A stretch of 33,667 nt of DNA, taken from assembly GCA_035463115.1 (NCBI GenBank), contig DATHTO010000103.1, forward strand, positions 1-33,667, in the 5' to 3' direction. The position numbers and the translations under genes are program-made. Each line of letters starts with the position of its first letter. The stretch's first letter is position 1. Below are positions 14,526-21,816 of the stretch, piece by piece. The notes under the pieces are model-generated. The model worked only from the letters and a program-made list of their open reading frames with translations, was not told the DNA's origin and searched no databases. This DNA comes from BPGL01 sp035463115 (GTDB taxonomy: Bacteria; Actinomycetota; UBA4738; HRBIN12).

Positions 14526-16486
14526 GGCGCGTCACCGATCGTGGCGCGCAGCGTCGCCTGCAACGGGCTCCCCTCCACGGGCACCGCGGTGAAGTCGAAG
14601 ATGTGTGCCCCTTCCTCGAGGTCGACGTTCGCGACGAAATGGCCGGGTCCGAAGCGTAGGACATCGGCCGGCCTCGCCGGCCCGCCCGGCGGCACGACCA
14701 CGAACGAGGCGCGCTCGAGCTGGAGCTCCGCCCCGGTCGCGTCGAAGATCGTGACGTGGACCTGGTTCGTTCCGGGGGCGCCCGGATCGACGTACAGCTG
14801 CGCGGAACGTCCGTCGCGGTACGCGACCGTCGTGATCGACGGCTGTCCCGGCACGTCGGCCACCGAGGTGGTCGCGCCGGGCGTGGTCGTCGTCAGGATC
14901 ATCGGAACGTCGACGACCTGCGCGCCGGTCCGGATCTGGGCCGTGACGTTCCAGGTCCCGGCGATCGACATCGCCGAGCCCTGCGCGGTCCAGCGGTCGC
15001 CGTCGCGCTCGAGCTCGAGCTGCGCCGTCGCGGCGTCGTCGGCGCCGGCTCGCGCGAACCGCAGCGTGACGGCGTCGACGTCGGCGGGCGCGGTGGTGTC
15101 GAAGTCGACCACCTCGGCGGAGAACGTGTTCGAGCCGGCGGTTCCGGGGGTGGCGCGCAGGGTCACGCGGACGGTCGTTCCGAAGTCGCTCCCTTCGGCA
15201 CTGATCGACGGGGGAGCGTCGGGCGCGGACCGGCCGACGCCGCCCGGCGGCAGGCCGGTCAGCGTGCCCGTGAGCAGCGCGACCCCGAGCGCGACGAGGA
15301 CCTCGGCCCGCACGATCCGCCCGAGCGGCGCCGCGTCGCCCCCGGCGATCCTCGGGATCGAGCGTCGGCGGTTCACCGCGCCGAACGCGACGAGGACGAG
15401 CGCGAGCGCGATCTTCGCTGCGAGCACCTGCCCGTACCCCGTGTCGATCGTCCGCCCGAGCTCGCCGATGCCGCCGGTCTCCTGCAGCGCCCGGATCGTG
15501 CCCGTGGCGATCACGACCACGACCGCGACGAGCGCGATCGACGAGAAGCGGCGGACCGCGTCGACCGGCGGGTCGTTCCGCCGCTCGCGCAGCAGCAGGG
15601 CCAGCAGGAGCAGGCCGCCGATCCAGATGCCGACCGCGGTCATGTGCGCGGTCTGCCCGAGCGTCTGCGCGATCCCGTCGGCATGCCCGCTCGCGGCCCG
15701 TGCCCACCACGCGGCGACGGCGGCCGCGCCGGCGATCCCGAGCGTCACGAGGGTGGGTCTCGCCGCGGCGAGGACGGCGGTCGCGGCCGTCGCGCCGACC
15801 GCGACGAGCAGGCGCACATAGCCCGCACCCGTGTCCGAGCCGAGGAACGTGCGCGTCGACGTGCCGATCTGCTCGACCTCCGACGCGAGGGTGAGCAGGG
15901 CGCCGGCGAGCGCGACGACACCGCCCGCCACCACGACCACGCGGAGCGAGCGGGGCCGACGGCCGAACGCCCAACCGGCGACGACGGCTGACGCGACGAC
16001 GAGCGACAGCCCGACGTACAGGGCGGCCCGTCCCGCGACGCCGACGAGGGTGGGGTCGGGCGACGAGGCCGACACGTCCCCCCGCGGCACCTCGCCCGCC
16101 TCGCCCACGCCGAAGGAGAAGGCGCCGGACGTGAAGTGGCCGTCGACGGTCGACACGACCACCCAGTTGACCGTGTAGACGCCGTCGTCGAGGCCGTCGG
16201 GCACGTCCGACGCCAACCCGCTCCGCCCGACGCCGCTCGGCGGGCCGACCTCGACAGCGCCGCCGCCCGCGTCGAGGACCTCGATCTGCGAGATCGCGGG
16301 GTCGGGCGGTTCCGTGAACCGGATCGTGATCGCGTCCGGCGCCGACGCGAGCGTCGAGCCGTCGGCGGGATCCGACGACACGAACCCCGCGTGCGCGGAG
16401 GCGGGCCGGTCCAGGGCGAGCATCGCGAGGACGACGGCGACGCCGATGACGATCCCCCGAAGACGTCGCATCTCCGGCGTCGTCAT
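14522..16486 (-). CDS. CopC-CopD copper fusion protein with C-terminal beta domain
   Basis: The 654-residue protein likely binds copper outside the membrane and passes it through or along the membrane. A signal peptide should be cut after ASA at residue 31, leaving H32 as the mature N-terminus. With D115 and H117 (TVDGH) this gives the CopC Cu(II) site: N-terminal His, Asp, His. A CopD-type bundle of about eight helices (about 150-410) includes 'ASGHADGIAQTLGQTAHMTAVGIWIGGLLLLAL', with the His and WxGG features of the family. The C-terminal 240 residues form an extracytoplasmic beta region, YtkA/FixH-like in style. ATGA overlap with the upstream gene fixes the start. It is the central gene of the operon. 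Confidence 0.88.
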   Translation of the reverse strand: MTTPEMRRLRGIVIGVAVVLAMLALDRPASAHAGFVSSDPADGSTLASAPDAITIRFTEPPDPAISQIEVLDAGGGAVEVGPPSGVGRSGLASDVPDGLDDGVYTVNWVVVSTVDGHFTSGAFSFGVGEAGEVPRGDVSASSPDPTLVGVAGRAALYVGLSLVVASAVVAGWAFGRRPRSLRVVVVAGGVVALAGALLTLASEVEQIGTSTRTFLGSDTGAGYVRLLVAVGATAATAVLAAARPTLVTLGIAGAAAVAAWWARAASGHADGIAQTLGQTAHMTAVGIWIGGLLLLALLLRERRNDPPVDAVRRFSSIALVAVVVVIATGTIRALQETGGIGELGRTIDTGYGQVLAAKIALALVLVAFGAVNRRRSIPRIAGGDAAPLGRIVRAEVLVALGVALLTGTLTGLPPGGVGRSAPDAPPSISAEGSDFGTTVRVTLRATPGTAGSNTFSAEVVDFDTTAPADVDAVTLRFARAGADDAATAQLELERDGDRWTAQGSAMSIAGTWNVTAQIRTGAQVVDVPMILTTTTPGATTSVADVPGQPSITTVAYRDGRSAQLYVDPGAPGTNQVHVTIFDATGAELQLERASFVVVPPGGPARPADVLRFGPGHFVANVDLEEGAHIFDFTAVPVEGSPLQATLRATIGDAP

Positions 16487-17073
16487 CCGTCGATCCCGTT
16501 CGTGAACGAGACCTTCGACAGCACGCGGGGGGAGAAGGGCGCGTGATCCGCGGCCACGAACTCCGCCTCGAGCACGTGGCTCCCCGGCGCGAGGGAGCGG
16601 AGGTCCAGGACCTGCACGGTGCCATACGTCATGGAGACGACCTCGCCGTCGATCGAGAGGTGGATGTGCCCCTCGTCCGGGGACAGCTGCGTGCTGGCTG
16701 CCTCGACGACGCGGCCTCCCTGGAGGTCCATCACGACCTCGAGCTCATCGCTCGTCAGCGTCTCACCGTCGAGCGGCGCGACGATCGAGAGGGTGGCGGT
16801 CGACGCCGGCCGATCGCCTGTCGGCTGGCCGCCGGCCGCCGGGGTCGGCGACGGCGTCGGTCCGAAGACCGCCCCGGGGACCACGGCCGACGCGAGGAGC
16901 ACGACGATCGCCGCGCCGAGCAGCCCGAACCCCGCGCCGCGCGGGAGCCGCGGGAACCCGGTCCCTCGCACGCGCGACCAGCCCATCCAGCCGATCCAGA
17001 GCGCGGCGAACACCATCGCGATCGCGAGGGATTCGTCCGCCCCGCCCGCGTGTGCGAGGAGACCAGCTCGCAT
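16483..17073 (-). CDS. membrane-anchored His-motif (DUF4399-like) protein
   Basis: The 196-residue product has two N-terminal helices (about 15-33 and 48-70), a Pro/Thr/Gly-rich spacer and a C-terminal domain (about 90-196). That domain is paralogous to the lipoprotein at 14079-14525: 'ATLSIVAPLDGETL', 'SPDEGHIHLSIDGEVVSMTYGT', 'APGSHVLEAEFVAADHAPFSPRV'. The four His and the DE before them are conserved between the copies. The two anchors differ (helices here, lipid there), so the pair probably places the same domain at different depths around the CopC-CopD protein. The ATG is six bases after the upstream stop. Copper binding is an inference from motif and context. Confidence 0.75.
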   Translation of the reverse strand: MRAGLLAHAGGADESLAIAMVFAALWIGWMGWSRVRGTGFPRLPRGAGFGLLGAAIVVLLASAVVPGAVFGPTPSPTPAAGGQPTGDRPASTATLSIVAPLDGETLTSDELEVVMDLQGGRVVEAASTQLSPDEGHIHLSIDGEVVSMTYGTVQVLDLRSLAPGSHVLEAEFVAADHAPFSPRVLSKVSFTNGIDG

Positions 17074-17079
17074 CGGCGG

Positions 17080-17763
17080 TCAGGCGCTCCGCGTCCGCGC
17101 GCCGCGCGCGGCGGCGATCCCGGCGATCCCCGCGATCACGCCGATCGCACCGACGAGGATCGCGATGAGCGCGGTCGTTCGGGCCGAGGACGCGTCGTCC
17201 TCGGCTTGGGCGAGCGTCGCCTGCACGGCGGCCAGTTCGTCGGCCGCCCGCGTGGACTCCTGCTCGAGCCTCGTCGCGAGCTCCTCGTTCGACGGCGCGT
17301 CGACCGCGGGGAACGCGAGCTCGGCGATGTCGTTCACGTCCGAGAACGTGCCCGGCCCGGAGGTGACGGTCTCGTCGACCTCCTCGCCGTCGACCGTACC
17401 GGTGATGTGGAACGTGTACTCGCCGGGCTGCGACGGAACGAACCATCCGCGGTAGTCGCCGGGCTCGCCGTAGACGCCGACGAGGAAGTTCGGCTCGAGG
17501 TCCATCGTCATCGACCGGTCGCCGTAGGAGACCTCGACCTGCAGGTCGCCCGGACGGAGGTCGGTGACGGGTTCGCCGTCGTGCGTCACGAGGACCTCGA
17601 CGCTGTTCGGCTGCGTCGAATAGGCGGGCTCGGTGCCGAACCCGACGACCATCGCGAGATCGCCCTCGCCGACCTCGGTGTGTGCGAGCGCCGGGGCGAC
17701 CGTGAACGCGGAGACGCCGGCGGCGAGCGATGCGACCGTGAGGCCGCGGACGAGCATCTTCAT
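17080..17763 (-). CDS. exported protein with mature N-terminal His, coiled coil and C-terminal anchor
   Basis: The 227-residue product starts MKMLVRGLTVASLAAGVSAF. The signal peptide is expected to be cut after ALA at 27, so the mature protein begins H28-T-E-V-G-E-G. A beta-sandwich-like domain follows (about 36-140; 'EVLVTHDGEPVTDL', 'GVYGEPGDYRGWFVPSQPGEYTFHITG'). Next come an acidic Ala/Gln coiled coil (about 160-195) and a C-terminal helix ending RGARTRSA. I do not recognise a named family; the domain is YtkA-like in style. A free N-terminal His is what CopC-type and related copper proteins use, and the operon supports that reading. GGAGG four bases before this ATG selects it over an upstream in-frame ATG at 17778. 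Confidence 0.72.
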   Translation of the reverse strand: MKMLVRGLTVASLAAGVSAFTVAPALAHTEVGEGDLAMVVGFGTEPAYSTQPNSVEVLVTHDGEPVTDLRPGDLQVEVSYGDRSMTMDLEPNFLVGVYGEPGDYRGWFVPSQPGEYTFHITGTVDGEEVDETVTSGPGTFSDVNDIAELAFPAVDAPSNEELATRLEQESTRAADELAAVQATLAQAEDDASSARTTALIAILVGAIGVIAGIAGIAAARGARTRSA

Positions 17764-17812
17764 GGTTCCTCCCTGCATCCGGGGCGCGCGGACGCGCCTT
17801 CGGGATCCGGCG

Positions 17813-18412
17813 TCAGCGACGGAGCAGGGGAGGGCCGCGCCCGGGAGGCGGCGCGAGGACCGCGAGCGGGACGAACCGCCGGGCGGCCGGAAGCGCGATC
17901 GCGATCGCCGCCCGCTGATGGGGAGGGGTCGCGCGCGCGAGCGAGTCGGCGAGGCGTTCGCCGGCGCGTCGGACGACGTCGAGGAGCCACGCGCCGGCCC
18001 GGGCCAGCGCGAGCTGGATCGCCAGGCCGACGACGACGACGAGCGCGTCGCTCGGCCCGGCGCCGAAGAGCGATCCCGACGCGATGCGCTCGGCGATCTC
18101 CATCGCCGCGAAGGCGCCGAGCTGGAGCCCTGCGAGACGGCGGAACAGCGTCGCGCGATCGGGCGCGTCGCCGATCCGGCCGAGGCCGACGGCGGCGGCC
18201 GCCATCACCGAGACGATCGCGAGGACGAGGCCGGGCCCTTCCAGCAGATGGAGGTAGGCGTGGCCGGTCGCGGCGAGCACGCCGGCGCGCTCGTGGCCGT
18301 CGGGGTGGACGAGCGCGTACGTGATCCCGTGCCCGAGCAGCACGGCGGCCGCGGCCAGGCCGATCGCCCAGCGGGCGTCGCGGACGCGCGCGGCTCCGTT
18401 GCCCTGGAACAT
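17813..18412 (-). CDS. His-rich integral membrane protein, first gene of the copper-site operon
   Basis: The 199-residue product has about four membrane helices (roughly 15-34, 51-77, 88-107 and 122-148) and a Pro/Arg-rich tail. Five His cluster where helix 1 leaves and helix 2 enters the membrane: H28, H36, H40, H51 and H55, within 'GHGITYALVHPDGHERAG' and 'TGHAYLHLLEGPG'. This spacing suggests a metal or haem site at one face of the membrane. I recognise no named family. The ATG lies seven bases after a TACGAT box, marking it as the start of the transcript; the following gene has its own Shine-Dalgarno after a 49-base gap. Confidence 0.65.
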   Translation of the reverse strand: MFQGNGAARVRDARWAIGLAAAAVLLGHGITYALVHPDGHERAGVLAATGHAYLHLLEGPGLVLAIVSVMAAAAVGLGRIGDAPDRATLFRRLAGLQLGAFAAMEIAERIASGSLFGAGPSDALVVVVGLAIQLALARAGAWLLDVVRRAGERLADSLARATPPHQRAAIAIALPAARRFVPLAVLAPPPGRGPPLLRR

Positions 18413-18418
18413 GACCTC

Positions 18419-18429
18419 TATCGTACGCT
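18419..18429. promoter_or_regulatory. overlapping divergent -10 boxes
   Basis: On the minus strand TACGAT (18420-18425) ends seven bases before the ATG at 18412. On the plus strand TATCGT (18419-18424) or TACGCT (18424-18429) could serve the dehydrogenase gene. The two directions share bases, so both promoters cannot be open at once. Confidence 0.45.
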
Positions 18430-18459
18430 CGCGCCCGACATCGGTCGGAAGGAGCGGAC

Positions 18460-19332
18460 GTGACGGACGGCGGTTCGGGAGCGAACGTGCGACGGGTCGG
18501 CGTCGTCGGCGCGGGGCTCATGGGCTCCGGGATCGTCGAGGTCGCAGCCCGCGCCGGCGCCGAGGTCGTGTTCGTCGAGCCGACGGCCGACCTCGTCGCC
18601 GCCGGACGCGCCCGGATCGAGCGCTCGCTCGCCACCGCGGCCGACCGGGGCAAGCTCGACGCGGCGGAACGCGACGCCGCCCTGTCGCGCATCGTCGGCG
18701 ACTCCGACCTGGGAGCCCTCGCCGACGTCGACGTCGTCGTCGAGGCGGCGACCGAGGACGAGACCGCGAAGGTCGAGGTGTTCCGACGGCTCGACGCGGT
18801 GACGCGACCCGCAACGGTGCTCGCGTCGAACACGTCGTCGATCCCGATCGCCCGGTTGGCCGCCGCGACCGCACGTCCCGATCGCGTGATCGGGATCCAC
18901 TTCTTCAACCCGCCGCCCGTGATGCCGCTCGTCGAGCTGATCGCCGCCGACGGCACGAGCGAGGACACCGTGGCGTTCGCGCGCGGATGGGCCGCGGCGC
19001 TCGGCAAGACCACCGTGCTGTCGCGCGACGAGGCCGGATTCATCGTGAATCGCGTCCTGATCCCGTTCCTGAACGACGCGATCGGGCTCCTCGATCGGGG
19101 CGTCGCGACGCGCGACGACATCGACACCGCGTGCCGCCTTGGGCTGGGCCATCCGATGGGCCCCCTGCAGCTCGCCGACCTGATCGGGCTCGACACCGTC
19201 GCGTCGATCGGCGAGGTGCTCGCCTCGGCGAACGAGGACGAGCGGTTCGGTCCGCCGGAGCTGCTCCGCCGCCTCGTCGAGCAGGGGAAGCTGGGACGGA
19301 AGACCGGCGAAGGCTTCTACCGGTACGACTGA
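18460..19332 (+). CDS. 3-hydroxyacyl-CoA (3-hydroxybutyryl-CoA) dehydrogenase
   Basis: The 290-residue product oxidises 3-hydroxyacyl-CoA, or reduces acetoacetyl-CoA, with NAD(P). The nucleotide site is 'RRVGVVGAGLMGSGIVEVAARAG'. The family's active-site blocks follow: 'LASNTSSIPIARLA', 'RVIGIHFFNPPPVMPLVELI' with the catalytic His, and 'FIVNRVLIPFLNDAI'. The C-terminal helical domain has 'GLGHPMGPLQLADLIGLD' and ends 'KTGEGFYRYD'. Length and motifs match the single-domain FadB2/Hbd/PaaH type. AAGGAG six bases before the GTG sets the start. In this window it would feed C4-CoA chemistry with ccr, though it is not in an operon with it. Confidence 0.88.
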   Translation: MTDGGSGANVRRVGVVGAGLMGSGIVEVAARAGAEVVFVEPTADLVAAGRARIERSLATAADRGKLDAAERDAALSRIVGDSDLGALADVDVVVEAATEDETAKVEVFRRLDAVTRPATVLASNTSSIPIARLAAATARPDRVIGIHFFNPPPVMPLVELIAADGTSEDTVAFARGWAAALGKTTVLSRDEAGFIVNRVLIPFLNDAIGLLDRGVATRDDIDTACRLGLGHPMGPLQLADLIGLDTVASIGEVLASANEDERFGPPELLRRLVEQGKLGRKTGEGFYRYD

Positions 19333-19347
19333 CGGCTCCGCGTCACG

Positions 19348-20292
19348 TCAGCGAGCGCGGCCGCCCGTGGGGACCCCGCGGAACCGGTCGACGAGACCGC
19401 TCGCGTAGCCGACGAGCTTCGCGACGTCGATGAAGCCGAGCAACGCCGGCACGACCGCCGTGGCGAGGATGCGGTCGCGCGGCGTGGTCAGCCGGCGCCA
19501 CGACCGGACGATCGGTGTGCGGGCGTACGCGACGCCGCCGACGAGCGCGAGGACCCTCGCCCACGTCCGCCCCGACGCGATCGCCAACGAGAGCGCCGCG
19601 TACACGGCGAACCGCACGGCGTGCCGTTCCGGGTACATGCCGGCGTGGGCGTCGCCCCGCGCGTACCGCGCGTACTGCGTCCACGTCGCGGCGAGCGTCG
19701 GCCGCACACGCCACCGGGCGACGGCGCCGGGCGCGAACCGCATGTCGAGCCCGCGTTCGCGCCACCGGTGGTCGACCCACATGTCCTCGCCGATCGGGAG
19801 CCACTCGGGGTAGCCGCCGACGGCGTCGAGCGCGTCGCGGCGGAACGCCACCGACCGGGAGCTCGGCATGTACGTCGCCGGGTCGATCTCGTCGACGGAC
19901 AGCGGAAGGTTGACCGACGTCACGCACGCCTCGTAGAACCCGTCGACGATGGGCTCGGTCCATCCCATCGCGACGTCGGCGCCTGCGTCGATCGCCGCGA
20001 CGAGCGCGTCCAGCCATCCGGGCACGTAGCCACAGTCGGCGTCGGCGACGGCGATCACGTCGTGGGCGGCGCTGCGGATCGCGACGTTGCGACCTCGGGC
20101 GATGTTCGCGCCCGGTTCCACGACGACCGTCACGCCGTCGGTGCCGCGCAGCAGCTCGAGCGTCCCGTCGGTGGAGCCGCCGTCGACGACGACGATCTCG
20201 TCCGGCGCCCTCGTCTGCTCACGCATCGACGCGAGGAACCCGCCGACGTGGTCCGCGGCGTTCAGCACCGTGGCGACGACGGTGACCTTCAC
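19348..20292 (-). CDS. family 2 glycosyltransferase
   Basis: The 314-residue product transfers a sugar from an activated donor at the inner face of the membrane. It begins VKVTVVATVLNAADHVGGFL, then 'EIVVVDGGSTDGTLELL' and 'VIAVADADCGYVPGWLDAL' with the metal-binding Asp residues of the GT-A fold. 'PIGEDMWVDHRWRERG' supplies the ED catalytic region, and 'YARGDAHAGMY' follows. The C-terminal 80 residues contain one or two hydrophobic stretches that may hold it at the membrane. The GTG start overlaps the upstream gene's stop (GTGA), so it is the third gene of a cupin-GT4-GT2 transcript. Acceptor and sugar are not predictable. Confidence 0.85.
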   Translation of the reverse strand: MKVTVVATVLNAADHVGGFLASMREQTRAPDEIVVVDGGSTDGTLELLRGTDGVTVVVEPGANIARGRNVAIRSAAHDVIAVADADCGYVPGWLDALVAAIDAGADVAMGWTEPIVDGFYEACVTSVNLPLSVDEIDPATYMPSSRSVAFRRDALDAVGGYPEWLPIGEDMWVDHRWRERGLDMRFAPGAVARWRVRPTLAATWTQYARYARGDAHAGMYPERHAVRFAVYAALSLAIASGRTWARVLALVGGVAYARTPIVRSWRRLTTPRDRILATAVVPALLGFIDVAKLVGYASGLVDRFRGVPTGGRAR

Positions 20293-21422
20293 GCCCGCAC
20301 CGCCGTGCGTGCCGTGCCCGCCACCGCGTCCCGGTAGGCGTCGAGCGTCGCCTCGGCCGTCGCGTTCCACGAGAACGTCGCGGCCCGGTCGCGTCCCCGG
20401 GCGACGAGGTCCGCGCGCAGGTCGTCGTCCGTCAGCGCCCGAGCCAGGGCGTCGGCCAGCCCGCCGACGTCGAGGGGATCGACGAGGATCGCGGCGTCGC
20501 CCGCGACCTCGGCGCACGCGGGCGCCGTCGACGTCACCACCGGAACGCCCCGCGCCATCGCCTCGACGATCGCGAGGCCGAACCCCTCGTAGAGCGATGG
20601 GTACGCGACGAGGTCGGCCGCCCGGTACAGCGCGTCGAGCTCCTCGGCGTCGAGCCGCCCGGTGCGGACGATCGTTCCGGGGCCCGGGCGGGCGAGCTCG
20701 GCGTCGACCTCGTCCATCAGCCACCCGTCGGGTCCCGCGAGCACGAGGGCGTGCGGCACGTCCCGCGCGAGCTGCCGGTAGGCGCGGATCAGTCGGACCT
20801 GGTTCTTCCTCGGCTCGAGCGTTCCGGGGCAGAGCACGAACGGGCCGTCGACGCCGTGACGCGCGGCGACCTCGCCCGGTTCGACGTTCGCCGCGGGGAG
20901 CGACGACGCGAGGGGCGTGACGCGGATCCTGTCCGGGTCGGCCCCGCGATCGATCAGGTCGTCTTCGGTCGCGTGCGTCGGGACGAGCAGCACGTCGGCG
21001 CGGCGCACCGCGGCGCGAGCGCCCGTCCGGTACAGCGTCCGCCACGCGGCAGGGAACGCCTGCGGGAACCGGTCGAACGCGAGATCGTGCACCGTCACGA
21101 CGAGGCCCTGGCCGTCGGCGGCCGGCGGCACCGCCGCGGGGTTCGTCGCGTGCAGAACGTCGGCGGTCGCGAGCCGCTCCGGGAGCGGAGGCCGAGCGAC
21201 GAGGTTCCACGACGGATACAGCCGGCGGATCGGCCATGGGATCTCGACGACCTCGTGCTCCCGGCCGAACCTGCGCGCCGGCGCCCCGTCGACGCGGCTC
21301 CGGAACAGCGTGAGCTCCGGTTCGGCCATCGCGTCGAACGCCTCGACGAGCTCCCACACGTAGGTGCCGATCCCGCCCGGCGCCGAGGACCACAGCTGAT
21401 CGACGTGGAACGCGACCCTCAC
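20289..21422 (-). CDS. family 4 glycosyltransferase
   Basis: The 377-residue product opens VRVAFHVDQLWSSAPGGIGTYVWEL, where the SAPGGIGTY loop is the GT-B acceptor-side glycine loop. The donor-side domain has 'FVLCPGTLEPRKNQVRLIRAY' and 'RAADLVAYPSLYEGFGLAIVEAM', the E-x7-E motif of retaining GT4 enzymes. It resembles mannosyltransferases of the WbaZ/MtfB kind, but the sugar is not certain. The GTG start overlaps the cupin gene's stop (GTGA), and its own stop overlaps the GT2 start. The pair probably builds part of a surface glycan or glycolipid. Confidence 0.87.
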   Translation of the reverse strand: MRVAFHVDQLWSSAPGGIGTYVWELVEAFDAMAEPELTLFRSRVDGAPARRFGREHEVVEIPWPIRRLYPSWNLVARPPLPERLATADVLHATNPAAVPPAADGQGLVVTVHDLAFDRFPQAFPAAWRTLYRTGARAAVRRADVLLVPTHATEDDLIDRGADPDRIRVTPLASSLPAANVEPGEVAARHGVDGPFVLCPGTLEPRKNQVRLIRAYRQLARDVPHALVLAGPDGWLMDEVDAELARPGPGTIVRTGRLDAEELDALYRAADLVAYPSLYEGFGLAIVEAMARGVPVVTSTAPACAEVAGDAAILVDPLDVGGLADALARALTDDDLRADLVARGRDRAATFSWNATAEATLDAYRDAVAGTARTAVRA

Positions 21423-21712
21423 CGGGACGCCTCGATGCACTCGCAGCCGTCGGGTCCCACGGTCGCGGCGTGGACCGTCCCGGGCTCGAGGTCGAGCCGG
21501 TCGCCCGCGGCGAGTCCGACGTCCCCGCCGTCGACGTGGAAGACGATCGAGCCGCCGAGGCAGAACAGGACCTTGTGGTAGCCGTGCTCGTGGGCGCCGT
21601 AGCGGTCGCCCGGACCGTTGCCCCACGCGCGAGGGGCGGAGCATCCTTCGGCGGCGAACGCCGCCAGCGCATCGGCCTGCGTGGTTCGACCGGCGGTCCT
21701 CACTGCGCCCAT
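21419..21712 (-). CDS. small cupin-domain protein
   Basis: The 97-residue single cupin has first-motif residues H41, H43 and K47 (GAHEHGYHKVLF), a Gly turn at 'GGDVGLAAGDRLDL', and a second motif 'EPGTVHAATVG'. The His residues could hold a metal, with Lys or an acid completing the site. Small cupins act as sugar isomerases, binding proteins or metal sensors; none can be chosen here. It heads the glycosyltransferase transcript, with a TAGCAT box nine bases before its ATG and a GTGA overlap to the next gene. Confidence 0.75.
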   Translation of the reverse strand: MGAVRTAGRTTQADALAAFAAEGCSAPRAWGNGPGDRYGAHEHGYHKVLFCLGGSIVFHVDGGDVGLAAGDRLDLEPGTVHAATVGPDGCECIEASR

Positions 21713-21721
21713 CGCGTGCGG

Positions 21722-21727
21722 ATGCTA
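21722..21727 (-). promoter_or_regulatory. -10 box TAGCAT of the cupin-glycosyltransferase operon
   Basis: TAGCAT on the minus strand ends nine bases before the ATG at 21712. Confidence 0.45.
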
Positions 21728-21750
21728 CTTCGGAACGCCCGTCGCCCACC

Positions 21751-21780
21751 TTGCTCCCGGTGCCCGCCCGGCGGTAGAAC
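21751..21780 (+). promoter_or_regulatory. promoter TTGCTC-N18-TAGAAC of the beta-propeller gene
   Basis: TTGCTC (21751-21756) and TAGAAC (21775-21780) are 18 bases apart. A leader of about 30 bases follows, with a G-rich ribosome-binding stretch (GAGAGGGGGG) before the ATG at 21817. This is one of the clearly leadered genes. Confidence 0.45.
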
Positions 21781-21816
21781 ACACATCTGCCCGCCTCGCG
21801 AGAGGGGGGCTGCGGC

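Noticed and set aside
17764..17778. Upstream ATG (MQGGT) for the N-terminal-His protein
   Set aside because: That segment contains the GGAGG that serves the ATG at 17763, and the signal peptide begins naturally at MKML.
12209..18324. Several long plus-strand frames (for example 12209-14506 and 16543-18324) opposite the copper-site operon
   Set aside because: They are antisense to genes with signal peptides, lipoboxes and catalytic motifs in coherent overlap; the translations are low-complexity Arg/Ala/Asp.
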